Source: Acidimicrobiaceae bacterium
Lineage (GTDB): Bacteria; Actinomycetota; Acidimicrobiia; Acidimicrobiales; RAAP-2
Direction: 5' to 3'
Length of the DNA: 55,792 bases
NCBI GenBank assembly: GCA_003138855.1
Contig: PLHF01000145.1
Location: 1 to 55,792 of the forward strand
Part shown: positions 43,634 to 52,883 of the stretch, in pieces
How the letters are laid out: every line of letters begins with the position of its first letter
How positions within the stretch are numbered: the stretch's first letter is position 1
The notes under the pieces: generated by a model
Told to the model about the DNA's origin: nothing
Databases searched by the model: none
The model's input: only the letters and a program-made list of their open reading frames with translations
Position numbers and translations under genes: made by a program

Positions 43634-44758
43634 TCACGTGGGGGCCGGCAGGCGGCGCGGCATCGGTACGGCAGTCTCGGGCCACCGCCTGCGGCTGACC
43701 CGGGCGAGCCGGTGGAGCAGTTCGATGGCCCCCGGGTCGTCGTCGCCGGGCCGGGTTTCGACGGCCCCGTCGGCGATCATGCTGTCGAGCAGCTGGCGAC
43801 CCCTGTCGGTGCGGACGATGGTGAGGGTCCAGTCGTGGAACGCGCCGATGCCGCCGGTCGAGATGTCGGCGTGCTCGGCGGCGAAGTCCGGGCATGACTT
43901 GCACCCCTCCCTCGTCCAGGCGTGCGCCTCCTTGAGCGGGATCTCGTGGAACCCGCCGTCACGCGTCCACACCTGGAACACGCCCTTGATGTTCATCTTG
44001 GAGATGTCGGCCCGGGCGATCCCGTACCTGGCCTCGAAGAGCTCGGGGAAGATGGCGTCGTCGAACGTCTTGGAGCAGAGGAGGCCGATGGTCAGGGACA
44101 GCCGGCGGGCGATCTTGCCCGCCTTGCGGGCAGCCATGACCGGCGGCGCCGAGGCCTGGCACCCCATACCCACCAGGGCGATGCGCTCGGCCCCCGCCTC
44201 GATGGCCCCCGGGTAGGCCAGAGGGTTGGCCGAGTAGGTGTAGCGGGAGCCGGCGGCGGCGAGGACCTCGGCCCGGGTGGTCGCCACCCCGGGCACCGCC
44301 TTCCAGGTGGATCCGTCGCCTTCGAGGTTGGAGACGAGGGCGGCGTCGATCACGTCGTGCTCGAGTGCCCAGATGAGCAGGGCGGAGACCAACCCTCCGT
44401 CCTGGCCGGCCTGGTGGATCTCCGGATCGGTGGCCCTCACCAGGAGGATGTCCGACGAGACCCCGGCCACCTCCTCGCTGGTGCGCTCCCTCCCGAACAG
44501 GTGGGTGTCGATCTCCGGCTCCCACAGACGGAACCGCGGGCAGGCCCGGGTGCACATCGTGCACCCCTTGACCCCGTGGGTGCAGCTGTCCGGCCCACCG
44601 TCGGCGTCGATGTGGAACGGCTTGTACCTGCCCCCGGTGTCGTCGTAGGAGAGGACATCGTACGGGCAGGCCACGACGCAGCCGGCGCAGCCCGTGCACA
44701 GGCCGGACGTGACCACTTCGGAGAGGAGTTCGGCCCAGTGGGGCTTCTCTGGCGGCAT
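43634..44758 (-). CDS. Coenzyme F420 hydrogenase/dehydrogenase beta-subunit (FrhB) family protein
   Basis: About 374 residues. Two 4Fe-4S motifs at the N-terminus (CTGCAGCVVACPYDVL and GCTMCTRACPRF), then the FrhB core with QAGQDGGLVSALLIWALEH, ALVGMGCQASAPPV, LCSKTFDD and a further Cys pair CKSCPDFAAEHADIS. The family moves electrons between F420, flavin and Fe-S centres; a partner is not encoded next to it. ATG 44758 is preferred to GTG 44764 because TAGGGT lies six bases before it. Confidence 0.88.
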   Translation of the reverse strand: MPPEKPHWAELLSEVVTSGLCTGCAGCVVACPYDVLSYDDTGGRYKPFHIDADGGPDSCTHGVKGCTMCTRACPRFRLWEPEIDTHLFGRERTSEEVAGVSSDILLVRATDPEIHQAGQDGGLVSALLIWALEHDVIDAALVSNLEGDGSTWKAVPGVATTRAEVLAAAGSRYTYSANPLAYPGAIEAGAERIALVGMGCQASAPPVMAARKAGKIARRLSLTIGLLCSKTFDDAIFPELFEARYGIARADISKMNIKGVFQVWTRDGGFHEIPLKEAHAWTREGCKSCPDFAAEHADISTGGIGAFHDWTLTIVRTDRGRQLLDSMIADGAVETRPGDDDPGAIELLHRLARVSRRRWPETAVPMPRRLPAPT

Positions 44759-44770
44759 GGCCACACCCTA
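44759..44770 (-). promoter_or_regulatory. Leaderless-type -10 box for the FrhB-like gene
   Basis: TAGGGT (44770 to 44765, minus strand), six bases, then ATG at 44758. Confidence 0.6.
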
Positions 44771-44821
44771 CCCAGGGGTGCGGGGCCGGCGGCGCACTGC
44801 GGCCCGGGACGGAGGGTTGGC

Positions 44822-44833
44822 TACCCTCGTCCG
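44822..44833 (+). promoter_or_regulatory. Leaderless-type -10 box for the Fpg/Nei-like gene
   Basis: TACCCT at 44822-44827, six bases, then GTG at 44834. Divergent to the FrhB box 52 bases away. Confidence 0.6.
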
Positions 44834-45616
44834 GTGCCCGAACTTCCCGAGGTCGAGTGCTACCGACGCTTGGCCGAGACCGCCCTCGGCCGGACCATCG
44901 CCTCGGTGTCCGTTCCCGACCCCTGGTTCGTGAAGGGGGGAGCGACCGCCGACACCCTGCGCCGTGCGCTGATGGGCCACCGGTTCGACTCCGCCCGCCG
45001 CATCGGGAAGCTGCTGCTGGTCGGCATCGACAGCGGGCCGACCCTCGGGATCCGTTTCGGGATGACCGGGACGTTGGTGGTCGACGGGGCCGACGGGGTA
45101 GGGCAGCTGCTCTATGCCCCGCGGCGGCACCACCCGGCGTGGGACCGGTGGTCGGTGCTGTTCGAGGACGGCGGCACCGTGGTGGTCCGGGATCCGAGGC
45201 GCTTGGGCGGGGTGTCCCTCGACCCGGACGCATCGAGGCTGGGGCCGGACGCGGCCACCATCGACCCGGCCGACCTGGCCGACGCAGTGCGCGGCTCTTC
45301 GGCACCGTTGAAGGCCCGCCTGCTCGACCAGCAACGGGTGGCTGGTATCGGCAACCTGATCGCCGACGAGGTGCTGTGGCGGTCGGGGCTCTCCCCGCTG
45401 CGCCCGGCCGGTTCGTTGTCCCGCAATGAGGTGCGGAGGCTGCAGCGGCACCTGGTCCACACCATCGGCGACCTGATCGAACGCGGTGGCTCGCACCGGG
45501 GCGACCTGACGGACGAGCGCCGCGTGGGCGGCCACTGCCCCCGGGACGGGGGCGAACTGGTGCGGTCGACGGTAGGGGGCCGCACCACGTGGTGGTGTCC
45601 CGCCCACCAGGCGTGA
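44834..45616 (+). CDS. Fpg/Nei-type DNA glycosylase with altered zinc finger
   Basis: 260 residues. Begins PELPEVECYRRL, the Fpg/Nei catalytic N-terminus (P2, E3). Helix-two-turn-helix LDQQRVAGIGNLIADEVLW is present. The C-terminal finger normally has four cysteines as CxxC...CxxC; here it reads GHCPRDGGELV and WWCPAHQA, so Asp and His replace the second Cys of each pair. Zinc binding by C, D, C, H is possible. It excises oxidised bases; whether Fpg-like or Nei-like cannot be told. Confidence 0.9.
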   Translation: MPELPEVECYRRLAETALGRTIASVSVPDPWFVKGGATADTLRRALMGHRFDSARRIGKLLLVGIDSGPTLGIRFGMTGTLVVDGADGVGQLLYAPRRHHPAWDRWSVLFEDGGTVVVRDPRRLGGVSLDPDASRLGPDAATIDPADLADAVRGSSAPLKARLLDQQRVAGIGNLIADEVLWRSGLSPLRPAGSLSRNEVRRLQRHLVHTIGDLIERGGSHRGDLTDERRVGGHCPRDGGELVRSTVGGRTTWWCPAHQA

Positions 45617-45638
45617 GCCAGCGGGGACGCCCTTGGCT
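45616..45638. terminator. Imperfect hairpin between convergent genes
   Basis: AGCCA...TGGCT with an inner GCG/CGC pair and a small bulge, between the glycosylase and peroxiredoxin stops. Weak candidate. Confidence 0.3.
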
Positions 45639-45658
45639 GACTGCCCGCCCACGCCTGC

Positions 45659-46123
45659 CTACCCGCCCAGCTCCTCGATGACCTTGGCGGCGTGGCCGTC
45701 GGCCTTCACGTTGTACCAGGGGCGCTGGATGGTGCCGTCGGCGCCGATCAGGAAGGTGGAGCGGATGACCCCGATCGACTTCTTGCCATAGAGGGTCTTC
45801 TCACCCCATGCGCCGAAGGCCTCACCCACGGAGTGGTCGGCGTCGGTCAACAGCGGGAACTTCAGGCCGTACTTGGCCCGGAACGCCTGGTGCTTGGCTG
45901 CGGTGTCGGCGGAGATGCCTAGGACCGGGACCTTGGCCTTCGTGAAGGCCTGCAGGTTGTCGTTGAACTGGCAGGCCTCCTTGGTGCAACCGGGCGTGTC
46001 GTCCCTCGGGTAGAAGTAGACGACGACCTGCCGGCCGGCGAAGTCCTTCGACGAGACCGGCTTGCCGTCCTGGTCGGGCAGGGTGAATGCGGGTGCCTTG
46101 TCGCCGGTGGCGAGCTTTCCCAT
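45659..46123 (-). CDS. bcp: Thioredoxin-dependent peroxiredoxin (Bcp/PrxQ)
   Basis: 154 residues. Peroxidatic Cys in YPRDDTPGCTKEACQF, with a second Cys five residues later, the PrxQ arrangement. Starts MGKLATGDKAPAFTLPDQDG. Reduces hydroperoxides using thioredoxin. A second, more diverged member lies at 54971-55432. Confidence 0.93.
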   Translation of the reverse strand: MGKLATGDKAPAFTLPDQDGKPVSSKDFAGRQVVVYFYPRDDTPGCTKEACQFNDNLQAFTKAKVPVLGISADTAAKHQAFRAKYGLKFPLLTDADHSVGEAFGAWGEKTLYGKKSIGVIRSTFLIGADGTIQRPWYNVKADGHAAKVIEELGG

Positions 46124-46495
46124 GGTCGGCTTCCTTTCGTCTCATCCGGAGCTGCTGCTCGGCAGCTCCGGAGGGCAACCCGAACTGGTGCAGGTGCACA
46201 CGATGGCACACTCCTGATTCCTCGGGTGCCCCGAGGCCCACGGTGAGGCGTCGACCACCCGGTTCAGGGCGATCGTTCGGGCGATTGACCTGGTGGCGGG
46301 GGAGTTCCCGGGTAGACTGGTCTCGTGGTGGGGCGAGTGCCCTTCCACCGGGGTCTTCCTCATCTCGTTCTTGTCGCCCGCAGCCGTGGGCTCGGCAAGG
46401 GCCCGAGGCGGGCCCGCAGGCCTCCGTGACTCGCACGGGAGCCGACGGTCGGCCTCCGGCCGTCACTGAACAGATGAGAGTGAGCCTCCTATCCA
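46124..46495. other. Non-coding gap and probable leader of rhlE
   Basis: 372 bases without a credible gene. On the plus strand TTGACC (46285-46290) and TAGACT (46313-46318) are separated by 22 bases, longer than usual. If the TAGACT box is a -10, rhlE has a leader of about 170 bases ending in the hairpin at 46444-46464. Confidence 0.45.
46444..46464 (+). other. Nine-base-pair hairpin in the rhlE leader
   Basis: GACGGTCGG/CCGGCCGTC with a three-base loop (one G-T pair), 31 bases before ATG 46496. It could be a target of the helicase itself or a cold-sensitive structure; function is inference. Confidence 0.4.
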
Positions 46496-47755
46496 ATGAC
46501 AACCACCGTCGATCCGTCGGATCGCGCCCTCGAGTCGGCTGAGCGGCTTTCCGCAGCTGCAGACGAACTGACCGGCGCAGACGGCGAACAGCCGTCCTTC
46601 GACTCGCTGGGGGTGGACCCGGCCCTGGTCAAAGCCCTCGCCGAACAGGGGATCACCACCGCCTTCGCCATCCAGGCCATGACCGTGGCCGATGCACTTG
46701 CCGGGCGCGACGTCTGCGGCAAGGCCAAGACCGGCTCGGGCAAGACCCTGGCCTTCGGCATTCCGCTACTCCAGCGCACCATGGCCGCCAGGTCGACCGA
46801 GCCCGGCAGGCCCCGCGCTCTCGTGCTGGTCCCCACCCGGGAGCTCGCCGTGCAGGTGAGCGAGGTGCTCGAGCCGCTGGCCAAGGAAGCCGGCCTGCGG
46901 ATCGTCGCCGTGTACGGCGGGGCCGACATCGAGCGCCAGATCAAGAAGCTCCGCCGGGGGGTGGACGTGATCATCGCCACGCCGGGCCGCCTGATCGACC
47001 TCGGTGACCGGGGTGAGCTTTCGGTGGCCGACATCGAGACCCTGGTGCTCGACGAGGCCGACCGCATGGCCGACATGGGGTTCATGCCCCAGGTGGAGTG
47101 GGTGCTCCGGCGCCTCGAGCGCGAGCACCAGACGCTGCTGTTCTCCGCCACCCTGGACGGAGCGGTCGACCGACTGGTCAGCCGCTACCTCACCGACCCT
47201 GTGCTGCACGAGGTGGCCTCGCCCCACACCACGGTGGAGGCCATGGAGCACCGCTTCCTCGAGGTGCACCAGATGGACCGGGTCAAGGTCTGTGCCGCCA
47301 TCTGCCGCAACGTGGACAAGGCGCTGGTGTTCGTGCGCACCAAGCACGGTGCCGACCGGCTGGTCGAGCAACTCGGCAAGGAAGGGGTCAGGGCCGGAGC
47401 CATCCACGGGGACCTCCGCCAGGCCAACCGGGAGCGGACGCTGAAGGACTTCGCCGAGGGAAAACTGCACGTGCTGGTGGCCACCGACGTCGCCGCCCGT
47501 GGACTGGACATCGATGCGGTGGACGTGGTGATCCACTTCGATCCGCCCGAGGACCACAAGGCCTACCTCCACCGCTCCGGACGGACAGCGCGCGCCGGCG
47601 AAGCCGGGATGGTGGTGACCCTCGTCCAGTGGAACCAGGTGCTCGAAGTCGAGCGGATCCAGACCCGCATCGGCTTGCGGATGCCCATCGTCGAGATCTT
47701 CTCAAATGACCCCAGGCTGGCCGACCTCGCGGAGTGGCAGCCCACCAAGGTCTGA
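46496..47755 (+). CDS. rhlE: DEAD-box RNA helicase, RhlE-like
   Basis: 419 residues. Motifs in order: Q motif region (QGITTAFAIQAMTV), I (AKTGSGKT, with Lys where most have Gln), Ia (PTREL), Ib (TPGR), II (DEAD), III (SAT), IV (ALVFVRTKHGADRL), V (VATDVAARGLDI) and VI (HRSGRTARAG). The basic C-terminal tail found in some RhlE proteins is short. Unwinds structured RNA in ribosome assembly or decay. A structured leader precedes it. Confidence 0.92.
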   Translation: MTTTVDPSDRALESAERLSAAADELTGADGEQPSFDSLGVDPALVKALAEQGITTAFAIQAMTVADALAGRDVCGKAKTGSGKTLAFGIPLLQRTMAARSTEPGRPRALVLVPTRELAVQVSEVLEPLAKEAGLRIVAVYGGADIERQIKKLRRGVDVIIATPGRLIDLGDRGELSVADIETLVLDEADRMADMGFMPQVEWVLRRLEREHQTLLFSATLDGAVDRLVSRYLTDPVLHEVASPHTTVEAMEHRFLEVHQMDRVKVCAAICRNVDKALVFVRTKHGADRLVEQLGKEGVRAGAIHGDLRQANRERTLKDFAEGKLHVLVATDVAARGLDIDAVDVVIHFDPPEDHKAYLHRSGRTARAGEAGMVVTLVQWNQVLEVERIQTRIGLRMPIVEIFSNDPRLADLAEWQPTKV

Positions 47756-47833
47756 CCCTTGCGGGCGCAGGCCCACGGGAGACCGCCGGAGACGATCGCG
47801 GCCCGGGATCCCCGAGCCGGCGAGGAGGACAAC

Positions 47834-48586
47834 GTGGCAGACACCCACTTCCGTCAACCGATGTTGGTCGGCGCCGGCACCGACGGCGTCGAACGGATAC
47901 TGGTGGTGACCGCGCACCCCGACGACGTGGACTTCGGTGCTGCCGGGTCGGTTGCGGTGTGGACCCATGCCGGGGTGGAGGTCGCGTACTGCATCGCCAC
48001 CGACGGCGATGCCGGCGGCTCCGACCGTTCGGTCAGTCGCACCGAGATGGCCGTTGTCCGGCGTGAGGAGCAGCGCGAGGCGGCCAGGGTGGTGGGGGTG
48101 TCCGACGTGACCTTCCTCGGGTTCCCCGATGGCCGCCTCACCCCCGGCCTCGACCTGCGCCAGGCCATTGCCGGCGTCATCCGGCGCTTCCGACCCGATC
48201 GGGTGGTGGCCCAGTCGCCCGAGCGGAACTGGTCGCGCATCTACGCCAGCCACCCGGACCATCTGGCCGCCGGTGAGGCCGCCATCTGCGCGGTCTATCC
48301 GGATGCCCGCAACCCGTTCGCCTTCCCCGCGCTGCTCGAGGAGGGACTGGAACCCCACTCGGTGCCCGAACTGTGGGTCATGACCACCGAGCGCGCCGAC
48401 CGGGTGGTGGACGCCACCGAGTTCTTCGATCTCAAGCTGGCCGCCCTGCGTTCCCACAGGAGCCAGGTCGGCGATGGCGAGCACCTCGGCGAGCTGCTGC
48501 GCACCTGGATGTCGGGCACGGCGCTGGCCGCGGGCCTGCCCGAGGGAAGGCTCGCCGAGGCATTCCACGTGGTGGACACCGAGTAG
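47834..48586 (+). CDS. PIG-L (LmbE-like) deacetylase
   Basis: 250 residues from GTG 47834, which follows GAGGAGG. Zinc motif AHPDDVDFG (H28, D30, D31) and the later SHPDHLAAGEA are those of the MshB/Mca deacetylase family. It could act in mycothiol metabolism or on another N-acetylglucosamine-containing compound; I cannot separate these. Its stop overlaps the next start (TAGTG). Confidence 0.88.
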   Translation: MADTHFRQPMLVGAGTDGVERILVVTAHPDDVDFGAAGSVAVWTHAGVEVAYCIATDGDAGGSDRSVSRTEMAVVRREEQREAARVVGVSDVTFLGFPDGRLTPGLDLRQAIAGVIRRFRPDRVVAQSPERNWSRIYASHPDHLAAGEAAICAVYPDARNPFAFPALLEEGLEPHSVPELWVMTTERADRVVDATEFFDLKLAALRSHRSQVGDGEHLGELLRTWMSGTALAAGLPEGRLAEAFHVVDTE

Positions 48587-49389
48587 TGGCCGCCGACCGT
48601 CCCGGGGGCACCGGCACTCCGGAGGAGGCCTCGGGGCGTCCGTGGGCCGTCGTCCAGCACGTCGACCACGAGGGCCCCGGGCTGATCACCGGCGCGCTGG
48701 ACGAGGCCGGGTACCGGTTCGAGGTGGTCCGCCCCGACCGGGGCGATGCCCTCCCCGACCTCGGTTCGATCGCCGGGCTGGTGGTGATGGGCGGCCCGAT
48801 GGGTGTCCACGAGGTCGATGCCCATCCGTGGCTGGCACCCGAGCGGGCGCTGATCGCCGCCGCGGTCGGAGACGGGGTGCCGGTGCTCGGCGTGTGCCTC
48901 GGCGCACAGCAGCTGGCCGCTGCACTCGGCGCCGACGTGACCACGGGGCCCTCCGCCGAGGTCGGGCTGGGCCACGTGGAGCTGACCGCCGCCGGCCGGA
49001 GGGACCCGGTCCTCGGCCCTGAGTACGGCGGTCTGGCCCAGACGACACTTCCCTGTGTCCACTGGCACCAGGACACGTTCACCATCCCCGACGGTGCGGT
49101 CCATCTGGCCGCCACCCGGGTCTTCCCCCATCAGGCGTTCCGGTGGGGGGACAGGGCGTACGGCCTCCAGTTCCACGTGGAGGTGGACGGCGCGCTGTCC
49201 GAGGCGTGGTGCCCGTACCTCCCGGTGGGGGTGGCGCTGGACGGGCCGCGACTGGCCCAGGTCGAGACCGTCGGCCGTCGGCTGCTCCGTCGGTTCGTCG
49301 CACGGTGCGGGACTTCCCGACCGGTCCCGGTGATCACGCCCGGGGAGATCGGCCCGGCCTCGAGCGGCAGTGAGGTCCGGCGCGCATGA
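48586..49389 (+). CDS. Class I glutamine amidotransferase (GMP synthase-like)
   Basis: 267 residues. Catalytic Cys in VLGVCLGAQQLAAALG and His/Glu in YGLQFHVEVDG, with the oxyanion strand GLVVMGGPMGVHE. Stand-alone glutaminase-like domain; the acceptor partner is unknown. GTG start overlaps the PIG-L stop by one base, and its stop overlaps the hemolysin-III start (ATGA). Confidence 0.88.
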   Translation: MAADRPGGTGTPEEASGRPWAVVQHVDHEGPGLITGALDEAGYRFEVVRPDRGDALPDLGSIAGLVVMGGPMGVHEVDAHPWLAPERALIAAAVGDGVPVLGVCLGAQQLAAALGADVTTGPSAEVGLGHVELTAAGRRDPVLGPEYGGLAQTTLPCVHWHQDTFTIPDGAVHLAATRVFPHQAFRWGDRAYGLQFHVEVDGALSEAWCPYLPVGVALDGPRLAQVETVGRRLLRRFVARCGTSRPVPVITPGEIGPASSGSEVRRA

Positions 49390-50087
49390 GCCCGGCCGGC
49401 GACGTCCTGCGCCACGCACCGGGTGACCCGGGGGGCGGTGGGTCCCCGGACCCGGTCAAGCCGCGCCTGCGGGGTGTCTTCCATCAAGTGGCGTTCTTCG
49501 TGTCGCTGGTGTCGGGCGTCGTCCTGATCGTGGTCGCGCCCACCCTCGGCTCCAAGCTGATCATGGCCGTCTACGCGCTGTCGATCTCCACGCTGTTCGG
49601 AGTCAGCGCACTGTTCCACCGGCACACCTGGGGTCCGGCCGGTCGCCGACGTATGCGCCGGGCGGACCACTCGACGATCTTCATCGCCATCGCCGGTTCC
49701 TACACCGCGGTGGCCGGCATCGCCCTCAGTGGATGGGCTCGCACCACGGTGCTGTGCATCGTCTGGGGCGGGGCCGCGGTCGGCATCACCCTGCGCCAGG
49801 TGTGGCTCGACGCGCCGAAGTGGGTGATCGCACTTCCCTATGTCGTGGTGGGATGGGCCGCCGTGGCCGTACTGCCACAGCTCGAACGGGCCCTGGGCCC
49901 GGCTGGCTTCGCCCTGTTGCTCGTCGGGGGTCTTGCCTACTCGGCCGGCGCCGTCGTCTACGCCGTCAAGCGACCCAATCCCATCCCGGGGGTGCTCGGG
50001 TACCACGAGGTGTTCCACGCCTGCACCATCGTCGGCGCGGTGTTCCACTTCATCGTGATCGCCTGGTTCGTCCTGCCGTTGGCCTGA
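49386..50087 (+). CDS. Hemolysin III (YqfA/PAQR) family membrane protein
   Basis: 233 residues, seven membrane helices. Family motifs: STLFGVSALFHRHTW, RADHSTIFIAIAGSYT and LGYHEVFHACTIVGAVFHF, whose histidines, serine and aspartate form the putative zinc site. Members may be membrane hydrolases (alkaline ceramidase-like); haemolysis is not implied. Coupled to the amidotransferase by an ATGA overlap. Confidence 0.9.
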   Translation: MSPAGDVLRHAPGDPGGGGSPDPVKPRLRGVFHQVAFFVSLVSGVVLIVVAPTLGSKLIMAVYALSISTLFGVSALFHRHTWGPAGRRRMRRADHSTIFIAIAGSYTAVAGIALSGWARTTVLCIVWGGAAVGITLRQVWLDAPKWVIALPYVVVGWAAVAVLPQLERALGPAGFALLLVGGLAYSAGAVVYAVKRPNPIPGVLGYHEVFHACTIVGAVFHFIVIAWFVLPLA

Positions 50088-50094
50088 GTGACGA

Positions 50095-50117
50095 TCGGGC
50101 CTGGCGTGCCGGCCCGA
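50095..50117. terminator. Hairpin between convergent hemolysin-III and acnA genes
   Basis: Perfect seven-base stem TCGGGCC/GGCCCGA with a nine-base loop that can add a short GGC/GCC pairing. Located eight bases after one stop and 15 before the other, suitable as a bidirectional terminator; no T-run. Confidence 0.5.
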
Positions 50118-50131
50118 GCCGTTGTCCGGTC

Positions 50132-52831
50132 TCAGCCGACCAGCTCGCGGAGCATGTAGGGAAGGATCCCGCCATGACGGTAGTACTGGGCCTCCATCGG
50201 GGTGTCGATCCGCACCCGGGCGTCGAACTCGACCACGCGGTCGCCGTCGACAGCCCGGACCGCGACCGTCTTGGGGCTGGTCCCCTCGCTGAGCGATCCG
50301 AGCCCGGCGATGGTGATGACCTCGTGCCCGGTCAGGCCCAGGGAGGCCGCGTTCTGACCATCGGCGTACTGCAGGGGAAGCACCCCCATCCCGATCAGGT
50401 TGGAGCGGTGGATGCGCTCGTAGCTCTCGGCGATGACCGCGCGGATACCGAGAAGCGAGGTCCCTTTGGCCGCCCAGTCGCGTGAGGACCCCGACCCGTA
50501 CTCGTTGCCGGCCAGGACCACCAGTGGGACGCCTTCGGCCGCGTAGCGCACCGAGGCCTCGTAGATGGTGGTCTGTTCGCCTTCGGGCAGATGGAGGGTG
50601 AATCCGCCCTCGGTGAGCGGTGCCAACTGGTTGCGCAGCCGGACGTTGGCGAACGTGCCCCTCACCATCACCTCGTGGTTCCCGCGCCGCGCCCCGTAGG
50701 AGTTGAAGTCGGCGGGCTCGACCCCGTGCTCGGCCAGGTACCGGCCGGCAGGCGTGGACGGGCTGATGTTTCCGGCCGGCGAGATGTGGTCGGTGGTCAC
50801 GCTGTCGCCGAGCTTGGCCAGTACCCGGGCCCCGACGACGTCGGTCACTGGTGCGGGGGTCATGGAGAGGCCCTCGAGGAAGGCGGGACGCACGACGTAG
50901 GTGGAGTCGACGTCCCAGTCGAAGGTGTCACCGGTTGCCGTCTCGACCGCCTGCCAGCGTTCGTCGCCGTCGAAGACCGATGCGTACCGCTGGCGGAACA
51001 TCTCGGAGGTGAGCGACGACCGCACGGCCTCGGCGACCTCCTCCGGCGAGGGCCAGACGTCGGCCAGGAAGACCGGCTCACCATCGGCCCCGGCCCCCAA
51101 GGGTTCTGTGGTCAGATCGATGTCCATGGTGCCGGCCAGGGCGTAGGCCACCACCAGCGGCGGCGACGCCAGGTAGTTCATCCGCACATCCGGATGGATC
51201 CGACCCTCGAAGTTCCGGTTCCCCGAGAGGACCGAGACCACCGACAGGGCGCCGTCGTGCACCGCGTCGGAGACCCCCGGGAGGAGGGGTCCCGAGTTGC
51301 CGATGCAGGTGGTGCATCCGAACCCGACCAGGTCGAACCCGATCCTCGCCAGCGGCTCGGTCAGGCCGGCCCGGTCGAGATAGTCCATGACCACCCGTGA
51401 GCCGGGGGCGAGCGTGGTCTTGACCCACGGCTTGGGGTGCAGGCCGCGCTCGACCGCGCGCTTGGCCACCAGGCCGGCGGCCACCATGACCTGGGGATTG
51501 GAGGTGTTGGTGCAGCTGGTGATGGCGGCCACCGCCACGTGGCCGTCCTCGATGGCCGCTGTCGACCCGTCCTCCAGTGATGCGGTGCTGGTGCGCCGGC
51601 CCCTGCCCAGCGCCGTGCGGAAGGATGATCCGGCCTCGGCCAGGGCGACGAGGTCCTGGGGCCGGGACGGGCCGGCGATGCTGGGGACGACGGTCGAGAG
51701 ATCGAGCTCGATGACCTCGGAGAAGATCGGCTCGACCCCATCGGCCGAGTAGAACATCCCCTGCTCCTTGGTGTAGGCCTCGACCAGGTCCACGTGGTGG
51801 TCGTCCCGGCCGGTGAAACGGAGATAGTCGAGGGTGACCCCGTCGACGGGGAAGATGGCGCAGGTGGCCCCGTACTCGGGCGACATGTTGCCGATGGTGG
51901 CCCGATTGGCCAGCGGGACGGCGGCCACGCCGGGCCCGAAGAACTCCACGAACTTCCCGACCACGCCGTGCCGGCGGAGGAGGTTGGTGATGGTCAGCAC
52001 CAGGTCGGTCGCCGTGGTTCCCGGGGCCTGCTGGCCGGTCAGGCGGAATCCGACCACCGGGGGCAGGAGCATGGAGAGCGGTTGGCCCAACATGGCCGCC
52101 TCCGCCTCGATGCCCCCCACACCCCAGCCCAGCACGCCGAGGCCGTTGACCATGGTGGTGTGGGAGTCGGTGCCCACCAGGGTGTCGCAGTAGGCCCTGC
52201 CGTCGTCGGTGGCGAAGACCACCCGTGACAGGTACTCGAGGTTGACCTGGTGACAGATGCCGGTGCCCGGCGGCACGGCCCGAAAGCCGTCGAACGCCTG
52301 CTGCGCCCAGCGCAGGAGCTGGTAGCGCTCGACATTGCGCTGGTACTCGATGTCGACGTTCCGGTCGTAGGCATCAGCGCGACCCGAGACCTCGGCGATC
52401 ACCGAGTGGTCGATCACCAGTTCGACGGGCACCAGAGGGTTCACCCGGCTCGGGTCACCGCCGAGGTCGACCAGGGCGTCGCGCATGGCGGCGAGGTCGA
52501 CCACACCGGGCACACCGGTGAAGTCCTGCATCAGCACCCGTTCGGGGGTGAGGGCGATCTCCGTGGCGTCCTCCCCGCCGAGCCCATGGCGGCCGGGATG
52601 GTTGCCCCATCCGGCCACGGCCTCGATGTCCGCCGGCCGCACCGCCACGCCGTCCTCGTGCCGGAGCAGGTTCTCGAGGATCACCTTGATCGAATAGGGA
52701 AGCCGGGCCACGTCGAACCGATCGGCGAGCACCCCGATCCGGTGGATCTCGTAGGCGGCGTCGCCGACGGTCAGGCTGCCGCGGGCACCGAAGGAGTCGG
52801 GGGCGGCAGAGGGGGAGGGGGAGTATGCCAT
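50132..52831 (-). CDS. acnA: Aconitate hydratase A
   Basis: 899 residues. Converts citrate to isocitrate through a 4Fe-4S cluster in the TCA cycle. Cluster cysteines are visible in [14 protein letters not shown] and [15 protein letters not shown]. Also [19 protein letters not shown]-type substrate site ([17 protein letters not shown]) and the C-terminal swivelling domain [19 protein letters not shown]. Start ATG 52831; the frame is open to GTG 52861. Confidence 0.96.
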   Translation of the reverse strand: MAYSPSPSAAPDSFGARGSLTVGDAAYEIHRIGVLADRFDVARLPYSIKVILENLLRHEDGVAVRPADIEAVAGWGNHPGRHGLGGEDATEIALTPERVLMQDFTGVPGVVDLAAMRDALVDLGGDPSRVNPLVPVELVIDHSVIAEVSGRADAYDRNVDIEYQRNVERYQLLRWAQQAFDGFRAVPPGTGICHQVNLEYLSRVVFATDDGRAYCDTLVGTDSHTTMVNGLGVLGWGVGGIEAEAAMLGQPLSMLLPPVVGFRLTGQQAPGTTATDLVLTITNLLRRHGVVGKFVEFFGPGVAAVPLANRATIGNMSPEYGATCAIFPVDGVTLDYLRFTGRDDHHVDLVEAYTKEQGMFYSADGVEPIFSEVIELDLSTVVPSIAGPSRPQDLVALAEAGSSFRTALGRGRRTSTASLEDGSTAAIEDGHVAVAAITSCTNTSNPQVMVAAGLVAKRAVERGLHPKPWVKTTLAPGSRVVMDYLDRAGLTEPLARIGFDLVGFGCTTCIGNSGPLLPGVSDAVHDGALSVVSVLSGNRNFEGRIHPDVRMNYLASPPLVVAYALAGTMDIDLTTEPLGAGADGEPVFLADVWPSPEEVAEAVRSSLTSEMFRQRYASVFDGDERWQAVETATGDTFDWDVDSTYVVRPAFLEGLSMTPAPVTDVVGARVLAKLGDSVTTDHISPAGNISPSTPAGRYLAEHGVEPADFNSYGARRGNHEVMVRGTFANVRLRNQLAPLTEGGFTLHLPEGEQTTIYEASVRYAAEGVPLVVLAGNEYGSGSSRDWAAKGTSLLGIRAVIAESYERIHRSNLIGMGVLPLQYADGQNAASLGLTGHEVITIAGLGSLSEGTSPKTVAVRAVDGDRVVEFDARVRIDTPMEAQYYRHGGILPYMLRELVG

Positions 52832-52883
52832 GCACCCATTCTGCCCCGTTGATCGGACCACAGGTTCAGCAGGGGCGGGCCGC

